Positions 7,549-15,600 of a DNA stretch of 16,494 nucleotides are shown here, piece after piece. How positions within the stretch are numbered: position 1 is the first letter of the stretch; the number at the start of each line of letters is the position of its first letter. This DNA is from Rickettsiales bacterium. Lineage in GTDB: Bacteria; Pseudomonadota; Alphaproteobacteria; TMED127. The DNA lies in the NCBI GenBank assembly GCA_002690875.1, contig NZGH01000033.1, positions 1 to 16,494 on the forward strand. Reading direction: 5' to 3'. The notes beneath the pieces are model-generated. The model saw nothing but the letters and a program-made list of their open reading frames with translations. It was not told the DNA's origin and ran no database searches. Position numbers and translations under genes: made by a program.

Positions 7549-8002
7549 ATAAAACTCTAACCATTGCAGGAATTTTTTCCATTTCTGATCTTGATATTAT
7601 AGAAACAGCACCTTTATTTCTTGAAATTTCATTAATTAAATCTCTTATATTTTCTATAGAGTTAGGTTTATAAATACCTCTGGAGGCTTTAGATTCCCAG
7701 AAAGTATTAACTTCCTTTAAATTCATATTTAAAATTTTTCTGTAAAACTCAATTTGTACAGGGTTGTTATCTCCTCTAGAAAAGAAGGTAGCCTTTAAAT
7801 TACCAGGCCACTCTTTGCTATTTCCCTTATAGATTAATTGAATTTTTCTTAATCCTTTGTCAATCTCATTTTTATATGAGTTTTCAGAGTTTACTACTAT
7901 CAAAAAACTAGTTTCATCAAAATTACCTTTTGAAAAAGTTAATGAACAAAAGAAAAAAAAAATTAATAATAAAAAAATATTAAAATTTTTTTTTTTTACC
8001 AT
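7538..8002 (-). CDS. Secreted PstS-like (PBP-fold) small binding protein
   Basis: A 154-residue exported protein: a lysine-rich N-terminus, a Phe-rich hydrophobic core and a probable cleavage near residue 24. The mature part resembles the short phosphate-ABC-substrate-binding-like (PBP-like) family: F-L-I-V-V-N (33-38), an L-I-Y-K-G...W-P-G segment (56-67), F-Y-R-K-I-L (86-91), T-F-W (100-102) and G-A-V-S-I-I (131-136). These short forms are not transporters on their own, and no permease or ATPase genes are nearby. The gene begins one base after the PQQ dehydrogenase stop and overlaps siaA by 11 bases. That placement suggests a periplasmic partner that binds a ligand and signals to the SiaA sensor region (inference). 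The ligand is unknown. Confidence 0.7.
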   Translation of the reverse strand: MVKKKNFNIFLLLIFFFFCSLTFSKGNFDETSFLIVVNSENSYKNEIDKGLRKIQLIYKGNSKEWPGNLKATFFSRGDNNPVQIEFYRKILNMNLKEVNTFWESKASRGIYKPNSIENIRDLINEISRNKGAVSIISRSEMEKIPAMVRVLYEF

Positions 8003-8003
8003 T

Positions 8004-9710
8004 TTACTTTGGTACTTTAAATGAAACTATCATCGCTCCCTCATTTATAGTAGCAAATCTAGGATCTATATTAGGCATAAAAAAGCCAGGAACCATTCCA
8101 CAGCAACCAGTTGGAAATAATATAAACTGTTCACCTTTAGCTTCATAAGAAATTATACCGGCTCTATTTCCTGAACCTGTATTAAAACTCCATAATGATG
8201 TACCGTCATTAACGTCTAATGCATGAACAGAACCAAAACTAGTACCATAAAATAATAAATCTCCTGCAGTGGTTAATACTGCTCCAAAATGTGGTGCATC
8301 AAAATCTTTTTGCCAAGCAACTTGTCCACTTACCGGATCAACTGCCACTAATCTAGGAGGAGGATTATCTTCGTGGACAACTGCAGTTACCATTGCATTC
8401 CAACCTAAGTTTCCTGGTATTCTCTCTACTCCCTCTACTACCTCTATTATATTACAATAATCTTGTGCCATAGTATACCAAAGTTTAGTTTTAGGATTGT
8501 AAGATCCAACTCCCCAACCTCTTACACCGCCAATCCATGGACAAATTGTTCTTTCTTCACCAGGAACTCCAAAATATCTATCAGTAATTTCACCAGTTTT
8601 TAAATCTACTTTTCCCCAATTTGCCGTCTGGGATAACTGCCATATATTGTTTAATTTTCCTTTATCTCTGTCATAAACATAAACATATCCATTTTTATTT
8701 AAATTACTAATAAGATTTTTTCCATCACGTTCAACTAATAAGAATTCTCCAGAAGCATCTAAGTCCCAAACATCATGAGGAACTTGTTGGTGAAACCATT
8801 TCAACTCTCCATTTTGCGGATTTAGAGCAACTATACTACTAGTGTAAAGATTGTCACCTGGTCTATCATCCCCGTCATCCCAGTCAGGAGCAGGATTTCC
8901 TATTGGGTAATAAATTAAGTTTAGCTCAGGATCAAATGTTCCTGGCATCCAGGGAAAGCCTCCTCCTGTATCTCTATGTTCTGATAGCCAGCTATCAGGA
9001 TGATCTCTTAATGTTTCAAATTCCCATAAAAGCTCACCAGTTTCAGCACTAATACCATATATTCCACCTTTAGCAAAAAGCTCTCCACCTGCTGGCCCAT
9101 AAACAATTACATCATCTGCTATTACAGGGGGAGAATTGAACAAGCAGTTACAAGTGTCCGAATCTAATACCTTAGTATTCCAAACAATCTTACCAGTTTT
9201 TCTATCTAAAGCCACTGCTTGTCCATCTATTGTTCCAAAAAAAACATTCTTATCTCCTACTGCAAGACCTCTAGAATAAGGAGCAAAAAGTAGAGAATTT
9301 TCATCCATGCCACCTTGAGCTTTTCTTTTCTTTAATTCAGTAAACTCATGAGAATATTTCCACAATTGTTCTCCACTGTGACCATCTATTGCAAAAACTA
9401 CATTAAAAGAAGCTATGTAATATATAATTCCGTCTACGGCAATTGGAGTACTTTGCAATCCCATAGTAACTTTACCAGGTTGATGCATCCAAGCCGGGGT
9501 CATCTTATCAACATTTTTTGTATTGATTGCGTCAAGTGCAGAGTAACTATATCCCATGTAGGAACCATGAAAAACAGGCCAATCTCCTTTTCCTAGTCCA
9601 TCATTTGCTACTCCAGGCAAAGGTGCTCTATTATTAAAATTTTGTAAATCATTAGAATAAATTTGCTTGTTAGAAATTAAAAAAAATAGAAATAAGATAA
9701 CTTTATACAT
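8004..9710 (-). CDS. PQQ-dependent alcohol dehydrogenase (quinoprotein), lanthanide-type signature
   Basis: Periplasmic eight-bladed propeller quinoprotein that oxidises alcohols (or aldehydes) with PQQ and passes electrons to a cytochrome c. Numbering from the ATG at 9710 (568 residues): signal peptide about 1-19; repeated A-x-D-x-x-T-G-x-x-x-W blade motifs; metal ligands Glu210 (A-G-G-E-L), Asn272 (G-N-P-A-P) and catalytic Asp316 in W-D-L-D, whose second Asp318 is the extra acidic residue associated with lanthanide-dependent enzymes. The adjacent-cysteine pair that closes over PQQ in methanol dehydrogenase is missing: that region reads L-L-F-A-P-Y-S-R-G. A C-N-C (187-189) and a C-C (536-537) occur elsewhere. 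A TTG 12 bases upstream keeps the frame open, but a GGGAG lies between it and the ATG, so the ATG is preferred. First gene of the sia operon. Substrate unknown; no PQQ biosynthesis genes in the window. Confidence 0.92.
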   Translation of the reverse strand: MYKVILFLFFLISNKQIYSNDLQNFNNRAPLPGVANDGLGKGDWPVFHGSYMGYSYSALDAINTKNVDKMTPAWMHQPGKVTMGLQSTPIAVDGIIYYIASFNVVFAIDGHSGEQLWKYSHEFTELKKRKAQGGMDENSLLFAPYSRGLAVGDKNVFFGTIDGQAVALDRKTGKIVWNTKVLDSDTCNCLFNSPPVIADDVIVYGPAGGELFAKGGIYGISAETGELLWEFETLRDHPDSWLSEHRDTGGGFPWMPGTFDPELNLIYYPIGNPAPDWDDGDDRPGDNLYTSSIVALNPQNGELKWFHQQVPHDVWDLDASGEFLLVERDGKNLISNLNKNGYVYVYDRDKGKLNNIWQLSQTANWGKVDLKTGEITDRYFGVPGEERTICPWIGGVRGWGVGSYNPKTKLWYTMAQDYCNIIEVVEGVERIPGNLGWNAMVTAVVHEDNPPPRLVAVDPVSGQVAWQKDFDAPHFGAVLTTAGDLLFYGTSFGSVHALDVNDGTSLWSFNTGSGNRAGIISYEAKGEQFILFPTGCCGMVPGFFMPNIDPRFATINEGAMIVSFKVPK

Positions 9711-9865
9711 AAAAACTCCCAAATAAATTATTTTATCATAATTTATAAAAATTAAAAGACTGATTAGTTAATTAAAATATACTTGAAAATAATACCTTTA
9801 AAATATCGATTATTAGTATTATTATTAAATTTGATTAATTCAATTCCTAAAAATTAAAATGTTTA
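9711..9865. other. Divergent intergenic region between the PQQ-dehydrogenase/sia operon and mazG
   Basis: These 155 bases are the only gap from which the seven-gene - strand operon can start, so its main promoter should be here, together with that of mazG on the + strand. The DNA is almost entirely A and T. A TATGAT hexamer on the - strand (9733-9738) could be a -10 box, but no convincing -35 box or operator symmetry stands out. Confidence 0.45.
9716..9720 (-). promoter_or_regulatory. Ribosome binding site deciding the PQQ dehydrogenase start
   Basis: The - strand reads GGGAG, five bases before the ATG at 9710. It overlaps the region that would be coding if the in-frame TTG at 9722 were used, so it favours the ATG, which also gives a cleaner signal peptide. 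Confidence 0.8.
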
Positions 9866-10486
9866 ATGAAAAATGATCAAAAAATTATTCTAGATAAAAT
9901 AATTAAAGAAATTTTAGATATAAATTTAATTGATCCTAAAAATAAAGTAAATAATAAAAGTAGAAATGAACTGTATGAATATATTTATAAAGAATTTTTT
10001 GATATAAGTGAATACCAAGAATTATTATCATCACTAAAATTAGACAAAAAGAATATTTCGAAAATCATATACCAATTTTTTATATTAATAAATGCAAATA
10101 AGAATAAAAATCAAGATAGCATCAATAAAACTAAAGAACTTATTATCAAAGCTTCAAATATTGGATTTACTTGGCCGAATAGTAAGGCTTGTTTTAAAAA
10201 AGTAGAAGAAGAATTTGAAGAGTTTCAAAAATCTATTGAGGAAAAAGATAACCAAAATATAAAAGAAGAAATGGGAGATCTAATGTTTACATTACAATGT
10301 TATGCAAATTTAAAAAATTATGATTTTATAAATATTTTAGATGAAGCTAATAATAAATTTGAAAGGCGATTTATTAAACTTAAAGAAATAGCAAAAAGAG
10401 AAAAACTAAATATACAAGCATTATCAGATAAAAAAAAAAATAAATTGTGGGAAAAAGCTAAAAAAGAACTTAAATCATCTAAGTAA
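9866..10486 (+). CDS. mazG: MazG-type nucleoside triphosphate pyrophosphohydrolase, single-domain form
   Basis: Cytoplasmic all-alpha NTP pyrophosphohydrolase that hydrolyses (d)NTPs to monophosphates and pyrophosphate. The 206 residues match only the second half of classical MazG: K-A-S-N-I-G-F-T-W-P at 95-104, then E-E-E-F-E-E (114-119) and E-E-M-G-D (134-138) giving the acidic Mg-binding EExxE...ExxD pattern, then A-N-N-K-F-E-R-R-F (161-169) and a terminal L-W-E-K-A-K. Full MazG is about 260 or more residues with two MazG domains; here the first 90 residues are Lys/Asn/Ile-rich with no recognisable catalytic motif. The gene is divergent from the PQQ operon, and its 3' end overlaps the convergent dehydrogenase gene by 12 bases. 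In many alphaproteobacteria mazG lies near hfq-hflX; here it is separated from hfq by about 4 kb and hflX is not present between them. Confidence 0.82.
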   Translation: MKNDQKIILDKIIKEILDINLIDPKNKVNNKSRNELYEYIYKEFFDISEYQELLSSLKLDKKNISKIIYQFFILINANKNKNQDSINKTKELIIKASNIGFTWPNSKACFKKVEEEFEEFQKSIEEKDNQNIKEEMGDLMFTLQCYANLKNYDFINILDEANNKFERRFIKLKEIAKREKLNIQALSDKKKNKLWEKAKKELKSSK

Positions 10487-11350
10487 TTTTATTAAGGAAG
10501 AAGTATCCCACCTTTTCCCTCCTATATCTAAAACATTCGAATAAAACTGATCTATAATAGCTGTAATAGGCAGTCTAGCTCCAACTTCATCAGCTTGTTC
10601 TAAACAAATTTTTAAATCTTTTCTCATCCATTCAACAGCAAAACCAAAATTAAATTCATTTTTAGCCATAGTTTGATACCTATTTTGCATTTGCCATGAA
10701 GACGCTGCTCCATCCTTAATTACACCTATTACCTTATCCATATCTAAATTAACTTTTTGACCAAAGTTTATAGCTTCTGATAACCCTTGTAATAAACCAG
10801 CTATACAAATTTGGTTTACCATTTTTGCTAGCTGCCCAGAACCTGAAGTTCCAATTAATGTAGAATTTTTTGAGTAACTTTTAAAAAAGGGTTCAACCTT
10901 CAAATAAGAACTCTCATCTCCTCCAACCATGATTGTCAATTGACCATTCTCTGCTCCAGCTTGTCCTCCAGAAACAGGTGCATCTATAAAGCTTACATTT
11001 TTATCATTTTTACAAAAGTTATATAAGTTTATAGCAATTTTAGCCGAAGCCGTAGTATGGTCTACAATTATAGAATTTTTTGGTATAGAAGACAAAATAC
11101 CTCTGTCACCTCTGACTACTTGCTCGACATCCTTATCATTACCAACACACATAAAAACTACTTCTGAGTTTTCAGCTGCCTCAGAAGGAGTTCTAGCTAA
11201 AACACCATTAAATTTCGATAACCAGTTTTCAGATTTTTTTATACTTCTATTATAAACTTTTATCCTTAAATTACTGTTTTTGCTTATTAAATGTCCTGCC
11301 ATAGGATAACCCATTACTCCTAATCCTATAAATGCAACATTTTTTATCAC
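10475..11350 (-). CDS. Beta-hydroxyacid dehydrogenase (3-hydroxyisobutyrate dehydrogenase / tartronate semialdehyde reductase family)
   Basis: A 291-residue NAD(P)-dependent oxidoreductase of the 3-hydroxyisobutyrate/2-hydroxy-3-oxopropionate family. The Rossmann fold begins G-L-G-V-M-G (9-14). The substrate-site signature D-A-P-V-S-G-G-Q-A-G-A-E-N-G is at 123-136, and the catalytic lysine is Lys176 in G-Q-L-A-K-M-V-N-Q, followed by the all-helical C-terminal domain with R-K-D-L. It uses a GTG start joined to the stop of the preceding small ORF as TAGTG, and no clear Shine-Dalgarno sequence is seen, so it probably depends on coupled translation. Family is certain; the choice between valine catabolism, glyoxylate/tartronate semialdehyde metabolism or another hydroxyacid cannot be made here. 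Confidence 0.9.
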   Translation of the reverse strand: MIKNVAFIGLGVMGYPMAGHLISKNSNLRIKVYNRSIKKSENWLSKFNGVLARTPSEAAENSEVVFMCVGNDKDVEQVVRGDRGILSSIPKNSIIVDHTTASAKIAINLYNFCKNDKNVSFIDAPVSGGQAGAENGQLTIMVGGDESSYLKVEPFFKSYSKNSTLIGTSGSGQLAKMVNQICIAGLLQGLSEAINFGQKVNLDMDKVIGVIKDGAASSWQMQNRYQTMAKNEFNFGFAVEWMRKDLKICLEQADEVGARLPITAIIDQFYSNVLDIGGKRWDTSSLIKLLR

Positions 11351-11547
11351 TAGTCGTGCCCATGTCTATTTTTAATTTCAAACTGCATAATCTTTTTTGA
11401 AAACAAAGATTGAGATAAATTATTAGTAATTTCCATACCGCCTATGTTACCAAGTGGTCCTATAACCCCTGATAAAGCTTCTATATTAATTTTTTCCGCT
11501 GACAAATTTGTTGTTTTTATTAATTTGTTTATAAGATTAACTATCAT
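11350..11547 (-). CDS. Small hypothetical protein coupled to the hydroxyacid dehydrogenase gene
   Basis: A 65-residue reading frame that I do not recognise. It has an amphipathic N-terminus (N-L-I-N-K-L-I-K), a middle segment rich in Gly and Pro (S-G-V-I-G-P-L-G-N-I-G-G-M-E) and a charged end finishing H-G-H-D. It has no signal peptide, membrane segment or metal motif. The evidence that it is real is the one-base TAGTG overlap with the downstream GTG start, an arrangement typical of coupled genes, and the lack of another leader for that gene. It has no strong ribosome binding site, and its Asn/Lys/Ile-rich make-up is what random AT-rich DNA would also give, so it may be a leader ORF or spurious. 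Confidence 0.4.
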   Translation of the reverse strand: MIVNLINKLIKTTNLSAEKINIEALSGVIGPLGNIGGMEITNNLSQSLFSKKIMQFEIKNRHGHD

Positions 11548-11774
11548 TTTAAATTCTAATTTTTCTTTTAGCTCTAATTTACCATTAAATTCATATAGTT
11601 TTTTATTACAATATTAAGGATACATCATTATTAAAAATTCTTCCTAAACCTTTATTATCATAATTATTCTATTTTATTTCAATAATTCCCCTATAATCAA
11701 TATTCGTCTTTATTAAATAATTTACTGAGTTAATGTTATATATTTTGGTATATTTAGTTAAACTCATTATAAAA
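11548..11774. other. AT-rich intergenic region
   Basis: A 227-base gap downstream of the nitroreductase and upstream of the small ORF/dehydrogenase pair, both on the - strand. It should hold the pair's promoter and perhaps the nitroreductase terminator. An imperfect palindrome (TGAGTT near 11726 and AACTCA near 11761) could form a loose hairpin but lacks a following T-run on the - strand. No ORF or RNA gene is apparent. Confidence 0.35.
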
Positions 11775-12368
11775 TTATTTAATATGTACATAATCTACAA
11801 CTTCATTTAAGTTTGGTCTAGTTCTTTCCTTTGGTTTAAAAGTTTTTTTTCCTATGTAAATTAATCCAGCTATCTTATCATTTTTAGGGTTTGCTCCTAA
11901 GGCTTTTATAAACTTATTGTTATAAGCATACCATTCTGTTAACCATTGAGCAGCATAGCCAAGCCCTTGGGCAGCATATAATAAATTTGTACAAACTGCT
12001 CCAGCTGATAGGTTTTGTTCCCACTCTGGTATTTTTTTATGTAAAACTGGAGTTGAAAATACGGTGAGTATCGTATGTGCTCTTTGAAGTCTATAACTTT
12101 CTAAATTTATTGCTTTGTCTGTGGCACCTTTATTTTTTTTTTTGAATTCTTTTAAAATAACTACCTCATCTAAATATTTTCTTGTTTTACCTTCTATTAT
12201 TTTTATACGCCATGGCTTTAATGAACCATGATCTGGAACTCTAGTACCTATTTCTAGAATGGTCTTAAGATCTTTTCTTAATACTCTACCTACTAACATT
12301 TTTTTAGCCACAGTAGACCTTCGTATTCTAAGAAAATCTATCACATCTATTTTATTTTTAGTCAACAC
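11775..12368 (-). CDS. Nitroreductase family protein (FMN-dependent, YdjA-like)
   Basis: A 197-residue flavoprotein of the small nitroreductase family, expected to use FMN and NAD(P)H to reduce nitro or quinone compounds. Diagnostic sequence: R-I-R-R-S-T (14-19), the FMN phosphate region; V-P-D-H-G-S-L-K-P-W-R (44-54), characteristic of the YdjA-like branch; the N-L-S-A-G-A-V-C-T-N-L-L-Y-A-A-Q-G-L-G-Y segment; and a terminal K-P-K-E-R-T-R-P. Length is usual for the branch. No ATG occurs near the N-terminus; the best start is GTG at 12368 with TTG right after it, without a visible ribosome binding site and only about 20 bases after the groEL terminator T-run. Natural substrate unknown. Confidence 0.88.
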   Translation of the reverse strand: MLTKNKIDVIDFLRIRRSTVAKKMLVGRVLRKDLKTILEIGTRVPDHGSLKPWRIKIIEGKTRKYLDEVVILKEFKKKNKGATDKAINLESYRLQRAHTILTVFSTPVLHKKIPEWEQNLSAGAVCTNLLYAAQGLGYAAQWLTEWYAYNNKFIKALGANPKNDKIAGLIYIGKKTFKPKERTRPNLNEVVDYVHIK

Positions 12369-12388
12369 AATTAATATATAATTTATTT

Positions 12389-12421
12389 TAAAAAAAAAGC
12401 CACCTAAAACTAGGTGGCTTT
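12389..12421 (-). terminator. Rho-independent terminator of groES-groEL
   Basis: An 11-base-pair perfect stem (12396-12406 with 12411-12421; core GCCACCTA/TAGGTGGC) with a four-base loop, followed on the - strand by a run of nine or more T. It lies about 37 bases after the groEL stop, so it ends the chaperonin transcript. The A-run precedes the hairpin on the + strand, so it is directional. Confidence 0.93.
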
Positions 12422-12457
12422 GAATTAGATAAATTTTTATCTTAGGTAATAGAAAAA

Positions 12458-14164
<1,707 letters not shown>

Positions 14165-14172
14165 TTAAATTA

Positions 14173-14460
14173 TTAACTAACTATACCCATAATGTCTGAC
14201 TCTTTAACTATAACATAGTCAACATTATCAATAGTAACTTCTGTACCAGACCACTTTCCGATAAGAACCTTATCACCTTTTTTAACATCTAAAGGCGTTA
14301 CTGATCCATCTTCACTTTTTAAGCCTGAACCAGTGGCAACAACTTTTGCATGCATTGGTTTTTCTTTAGCAGTATCAGGTATTATTATACCTCCTTTTGA
14401 GACATCCTCTTCATCTTCTCTTTTAACCATGACTCTGTCATGTAATGGACGAAAGTTCAT
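14173..14460 (-). CDS. groES: Co-chaperonin GroES (Hsp10)
   Basis: A 95-residue heptameric lid for GroEL, full length. It starts [14 protein letters not shown]; the mobile loop that contacts GroEL is at about 17-34 and includes K-G-G-I-I-I-P-D; the roof and core strands follow ([14 protein letters not shown]). An AGAGG Shine-Dalgarno sequence lies about nine bases before the ATG. It is the first gene of the groES-groEL operon, directly behind a CIRCE operator. Confidence 0.98.
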   Translation of the reverse strand: MNFRPLHDRVMVKREDEEDVSKGGIIIPDTAKEKPMHAKVVATGSGLKSEDGSVTPLDVKKGDKVLIGKWSGTEVTIDNVDYVIVKESDIMGIVS

Positions 14461-14487
14461 ATGTATATCCTCTATTAAAAATTAAAA

Positions 14488-14514
14488 TAAGCACTCTTAA
14501 TTAAAGAGTGCCAA
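14488..14514 (-). promoter_or_regulatory. CIRCE operator (HrcA binding site)
   Basis: A perfect GCACTC-N9-GAGTGC inverted repeat (14491-14496 and 14506-14511). With three flanking bases on each side it matches the CIRCE consensus TTAGCACTC-N9-GAGTGCTAA at 16 of 18 arm positions. It sits 27 bases ahead of the groES ATG, at or just after the predicted transcription start. CIRCE is bound by the HrcA repressor, so the operon should be derepressed by heat; hrcA itself is not in this window. Confidence 0.95.
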
Positions 14515-14519
14515 CTTCC

Positions 14520-14551
14520 TATATGTGGTATTAAATTAATTAAAAATCAAG
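14520..14551 (-). promoter_or_regulatory. Candidate RpoH (heat-shock sigma) promoter for groES-groEL
   Basis: On the - strand CTTGAT (14546-14551) is followed after 17 bases by CCACATATA (14520-14528). This resembles the heat-shock sigma consensus (CTTGAA and CCCCATNT, seven of the eight -10 positions matching). Transcription would begin around the first arm of the CIRCE element, which is where a repressor would block it. The pattern was found by eye and not scored against background. Confidence 0.6.
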
Positions 14552-14564
14552 AGTTAAATTATAT

Positions 14565-14768
14565 TTATTTTATATATGCTATAGAATGCTTGTAAATCAA
14601 AGCATTTTTATTATTAATATCAACCAATAAAGAAAAGTTATCTGTTTTTAAAATTTTACATTTTAGTATAATTCCATTAATTAAGTGTAATTCAACAACT
14701 TTTTTAGAATCTTTTAATTTATCTAAAAATAAGTTTTGTACTGATATAATTTTATTTTCTTTACTCAT
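14565..14768 (-). CDS. hfq: RNA chaperone Hfq (short form)
   Basis: Hexameric Sm-like protein that pairs small RNAs with mRNAs. The 67 residues cover only the Sm core. Visible: V-Q-N-L-F-L-D-K-L (10-18, in place of the usual Q-D-x-F-L-N), H-L-I-N-G-I-I-L-K (28-36, Sm1), T-D-N-F (42-45) and the Sm2 motif Y-K-H-S-I-A (59-64), with Lys60 and His61 at the proximal uridine-binding pore. The chain ends three residues later, so the disordered C-terminal tail of enterobacterial Hfq is absent. The ATG overlaps the end of the aminotransferase gene by eight bases, giving a trkH-dat-hfq operon as in other alphaproteobacteria. The common downstream partner hflX is replaced here by groES-groEL. Confidence 0.9.
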   Translation of the reverse strand: MSKENKIISVQNLFLDKLKDSKKVVELHLINGIILKCKILKTDNFSLLVDINNKNALIYKHSIAYIK

Positions 14769-15600
14769 TTTTTATAACTTTTAACATTTCAGTTTTTATA
14801 CTTTTTAAAATTCCATTTTTATTTACATTAAGTTTTTTATTATTTAACTTATCAGCTTCTAAAATTATAGCAGAACTATTTGTGATAAATACTCCGTCTG
14901 CAGTATAAATATCTTTCTCTTTAAATTTTCTTTCAAGAACTTTTATTTTCATAGATTTAACAAGTTCAAGCAGTTTTTTTCTAGTAATACCTGCCAATAT
15001 ATTACTAGTTAGAGGAGTAGTTACTAAAGAGTTGTTTCTAATTATCCATATATTTGATGTAGTGGCTTCAGTAATAAAACCATTATTATCTCTCATCAAG
15101 CATTCAAATGCATTCTTTTTAAGGGCTTCTTGTTTTAATAGAACATTTGCTAATAAAGATACAGTTTTAATGTGACATTTACTCCATCTGATATCATCAC
15201 TAGAAATTAATGATATTTTCTTTGCTTGAATATCAAATGTTTTCTTGTGAGTACATGAAATTATTAAAGATGGCTTAATATGAGGACCCCAATTATGATT
15301 TCTTTTAGCTATACCTCTGGAAATATGTATATAGATAATACCTTCTTTTAAATAATTCTTCTTAATTAATTCATCACATTTATATAATAAAGAATTTAAG
15401 TCTATATTAAAACTTATATCTAATAGTTTAAGTGATTTTTTTAGCCTAATAATATGATCTTTCCAAAAAAGCATACGAAAATTAAAAACAGTTACTACTT
15501 CATATACAGCATCTGCAAAGTGAACAGACCTATCATTTATTGAAATTTGAGCTTTATAACTTGGAATAAATTTTCCATTAGTATATGAAAAACCTGTCAT
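14761..15600 (-). CDS. dat: Class IV aminotransferase, probably D-amino acid aminotransferase
   Basis: A 279-residue PLP-dependent fold-type IV aminotransferase. Visible: N-G-K-F-I-P near the start, I-N-D-R-S-V-H-F-A-D-A-V-Y-E-V (21-35), where family members usually have a Gly-Asp in place of Ala-Asp, catalytic Lys145 in C-H-I-K-T-V-S-L-L-A-N, and E-A-T-T-S-N-I-W, the cofactor phosphate loop. D-amino acid aminotransferase interconverts D-alanine and D-glutamate for peptidoglycan. The same family includes branched-chain aminotransferase and aminodeoxychorismate lyase; the position between trkH and hfq, recurrent in alphaproteobacteria for dat, is the main reason for the choice. The ATG overlaps the trkH stop by four bases (ATGA). 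Confidence 0.82.
   Translation of the reverse strand: MTGFSYTNGKFIPSYKAQISINDRSVHFADAVYEVVTVFNFRMLFWKDHIIRLKKSLKLLDISFNIDLNSLLYKCDELIKKNYLKEGIIYIHISRGIAKRNHNWGPHIKPSLIISCTHKKTFDIQAKKISLISSDDIRWSKCHIKTVSLLANVLLKQEALKKNAFECLMRDNNGFITEATTSNIWIIRNNSLVTTPLTSNILAGITRKKLLELVKSMKIKVLERKFKEKDIYTADGVFITNSSAIILEADKLNNKKLNVNKNGILKSIKTEMLKVIKNE

Noticed and set aside
9708..9722. TTG at 9722 as the PQQ dehydrogenase start
   Set aside because: The ribosome binding site GGGAG lies inside that extension and is ideally spaced for the ATG at 9710.
9866..10486. MazEF-like toxin-antitoxin module
   Set aside because: MazG is a housekeeping pyrophosphohydrolase; no mazE or mazF coding sequence is adjacent.
11726..11766. 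Imperfect palindrome after the nitroreductase gene as a terminator
   Set aside because: Only six firm pairs at the ends, a bulged AT interior and no T-run on the - strand side.
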